DNA of 7,562 nt from Bacillota bacterium (GTDB taxonomy: Bacteria > Bacillota_A > Clostridia > Clostridiales > Clostridiaceae), in assembly GCA_021837545.1 (NCBI GenBank), contig JAKBFR010000116.1, forward strand, positions 1-7,562. Reading direction: 5' to 3'. A program made the translations under genes and the position numbers. Below are positions 5,916-7,562 of this stretch, in pieces. The number at the start of each line of letters is the position of its first letter. The first letter of the stretch is position 1. A model generated the notes under the pieces. That model saw only the letters and a list, made by a program, of their open reading frames with translations, was not told where the DNA came from and made no database searches.

Positions 5916-7562
5916 ATGTTAGAGGATAAATTAGAAGTTTTAAAAGCATTAAATGATAATTTTAATATTAATCAAAGGGAATTAGCTAAGAGAACAAATA
6001 TGTCTCTTGGAAAGGTTAATGCCGTTTTGAAGGATTTTACTATGGATGGGTTTATAGATAGAATTATTAATAATAGAGGAACTTTATATAAGGTAACTGA
6101 AAAAGGAATGAAATTTTTAGAAGAAAATATTGCATCTGCAAAAAGTACTAGATTAAAGATTCATGAAGAAGAAAAGAAAATCGTAAAACAAGCAGTGATA
6201 CTTGCAGCGGGTAGAGCAGAAGAATTTGGAAAACCAGTGGGAATGCTTGAAATTGAAGATTTTAAATTGATTGATAGAACTTTAAACATATTAAAAGAAA
6301 ATGGAACAACTAAAATCGTTATTGTAACAGGTTATGAAAGTGAATATTATGAAGAGCATTTTAAAAATAGCAAAAATATAATTTTAGTAAAAAGTGATAC
6401 TTATAAATGGACAGGGACGATGCACTCTTTGTCTTTAGCTAAAGAATATATTGATGATGACTTTTTACTTGTTGAAAATGACCTGATTTTTGAAAGAAAA
6501 GCTATTAAGGAACTGGCAGAAAGTGAAAATCGTGATTGTATACTTTTTACTAATGAAAGTGGTTCAGGAGATGAAGCCTTTGTTGAAATTAGAGATAATC
6601 ACTTATTTAAAATGTCAAAAGACATTCACCAATTCAATAGAATTGATGGAGAAATGATAGGACTTACTAAAATTTCTTACAAGTTATATAATATGATGCT
6701 TGAAGAATTTAAAGGAAATGTTAATCCTTATTTAAATTATGAGTATGTATTATTGGATGTAGCTAGAAATTATAATATTGGATTTGTTAAGATAGATGAT
6801 CTGGCTTGGGGAGATGCAGATACTCAAAAAGAGTATGAAAAGATTAAAAATTATCTTTATCCAACTATAAGAAGAAGAGAACTTAGTTATGAAATAAATA
6901 ATATAAAGGATATTATTCGTGAAGCTTTAAAAGTGAAGGATGAAGATATTACAGAAGTTGAACCAGCAGGTGGTATGACAAATAAAAATTACAGAATATG
7001 CGTTAAAGGTAGCAGATATATATTAAGAGTTGCGGGAAATGGAACAGAGCAAATGATTAATAGAAATACAGAAATGTTTAATTCTGCAATTGCTTCAGAA
7101 AAAGGATATAATGTAGAAGTGCCTTACTTTAGTCTTGAAACTGGAGTTAAAATATCTAAGTTTATAGAAAATGCAGAAACTTTAACTCATAGAAGTATAA
7201 AAAAAGAAGAAAACTTAAAACAAGTTACTGGCATTTTAAGAGACTTACACGAGTCCACTGATTTCCATATGGATAATGAGTTTAATATGTTTAGAGAACT
7301 TGAGAAGTATGAGGGCATTTTAAGAAAAGATAGAGGCGACTTTTTTGAAGATTATGATGAAGTAAGAGAAAAAGTAATGGCTCTTGAAGAAGAACTAAAA
7401 GTTTGCAAAAGAGTGTTTGTACCATCTCATAATGATTTAGTTTCTGAAAATTTAGTTAAGGATACTGAAGATAGAATTTACTTAATTGATTGGGAATATA
7501 GTGGGACTAACGATGATATGTGGGATTTAGCAGCACTTTCTTTAGAAAATGAATTTTCAGAA
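5916..7562 (+). CDS. Winged-helix / LicC-like cytidylyltransferase / LicA-like choline kinase fusion (3' partial)
   Basis: This looks like a three-domain protein for activating choline or a related amino-alcohol for surface decoration. The kinase would phosphorylate it, and the nucleotidyltransferase would convert the phosphate to a CDP derivative. The start ATG at 5916 follows GGGAGG by five bases; 549 codons are visible and the 3' end is cut off. Residues about 1-72 form a winged helix (QRELAKRTNMSLGKVNAVLKD is the recognition unit, then a wing and VTEKG). Residues about 92-315 form the nucleotidyltransferase: ILAAGRAEEFGKP at 95-107, then TGTMHSLSLA and the acidic ENDLIF motif. Residues about 345 onward are an APH/choline-kinase fold: EPAGGMTNKNYR at 349-360, the catalytic loop H505-N-D507-L-V-S-E-N512, and the metal-binding I-D525-W-E-Y. 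About 50-70 residues are probably missing. The LAAG motif lacks the usual G-S-R after it. Phosphocholine is the first-choice substrate; phosphoethanolamine or 2-aminoethylphosphonate remain possible for the transferase half. Confidence 0.88.
   Translation, partial: MLEDKLEVLKALNDNFNINQRELAKRTNMSLGKVNAVLKDFTMDGFIDRIINNRGTLYKVTEKGMKFLEENIASAKSTRLKIHEEEKKIVKQAVILAAGRAEEFGKPVGMLEIEDFKLIDRTLNILKENGTTKIVIVTGYESEYYEEHFKNSKNIILVKSDTYKWTGTMHSLSLAKEYIDDDFLLVENDLIFERKAIKELAESENRDCILFTNESGSGDEAFVEIRDNHLFKMSKDIHQFNRIDGEMIGLTKISYKLYNMMLEEFKGNVNPYLNYEYVLLDVARNYNIGFVKIDDLAWGDADTQKEYEKIKNYLYPTIRRRELSYEINNIKDIIREALKVKDEDITEVEPAGGMTNKNYRICVKGSRYILRVAGNGTEQMINRNTEMFNSAIASEKGYNVEVPYFSLETGVKISKFIENAETLTHRSIKKEENLKQVTGILRDLHESTDFHMDNEFNMFRELEKYEGILRKDRGDFFEDYDEVREKVMALEEELKVCKRVFVPSHNDLVSENLVKDTEDRIYLIDWEYSGTNDDMWDLAALSLENEFSE

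Overview
The window reads as chromosomal DNA of a low-GC Gram-positive anaerobe of the Clostridium sensu stricto type. The base composition is strongly AT-rich, codons end mostly in A or T, Shine-Dalgarno sites are GGAGG-like, and the wall proteins carry tandem choline-binding-type repeats as in solventogenic clostridia. The species cannot be fixed from the sequence alone. All four genes lie on the + strand, and two of them run off the window ends.

Left part (1-1900): the 3' part of a secreted N-acetylmuramoyl-L-alanine amidase, with nine 60-bp wall-binding modules followed by an Amidase_3 catalytic domain. A strong terminator follows, then a single gene for a small two-helix membrane protein with a cytosolic-type zinc ribbon, also closed by its own terminator.

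Middle (1958-5222): its own promoter and a large secreted surface protein. It has a signal peptide, about 640 residues of unrecognised beta-rich sequence, two cadherin-like beta-sandwich domains and a C-terminal set of wall-binding repeats. The true start is 2085, not the more upstream in-frame ATG at 1986, which lies inside the -10 box.

Intergenic (5223-5915): 693 bases without a convincing gene but full of structure. It holds a 240-bp imperfect palindrome (5281-5520, about 40% GC in a roughly 20% GC setting) that looks like a miniature mobile or repeated element. It also holds a terminator with two alternative stems (5630-5696), a consensus sigma-A promoter (5774-5802), and a leader with three DnaA-box-like 9-mers, two of which form a 13-bp inverted repeat.

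Right part (5916-7562, runs off the end): a three-part fusion of a winged-helix DNA-binding domain, a LicC-like nucleotidyltransferase and a LicA/choline-kinase-like phosphotransferase.

Taken together, the window pairs enzymes predicted to activate choline (or a related amino-alcohol) for attachment to surface polymers with two exported proteins whose repeats are of the type that binds such decorations. The likely theme is choline-type cell-surface decoration and the proteins anchored to it. The most notable points are the DNA-binding/enzyme fusion with possible operator sites in its own leader, and the large palindromic element.
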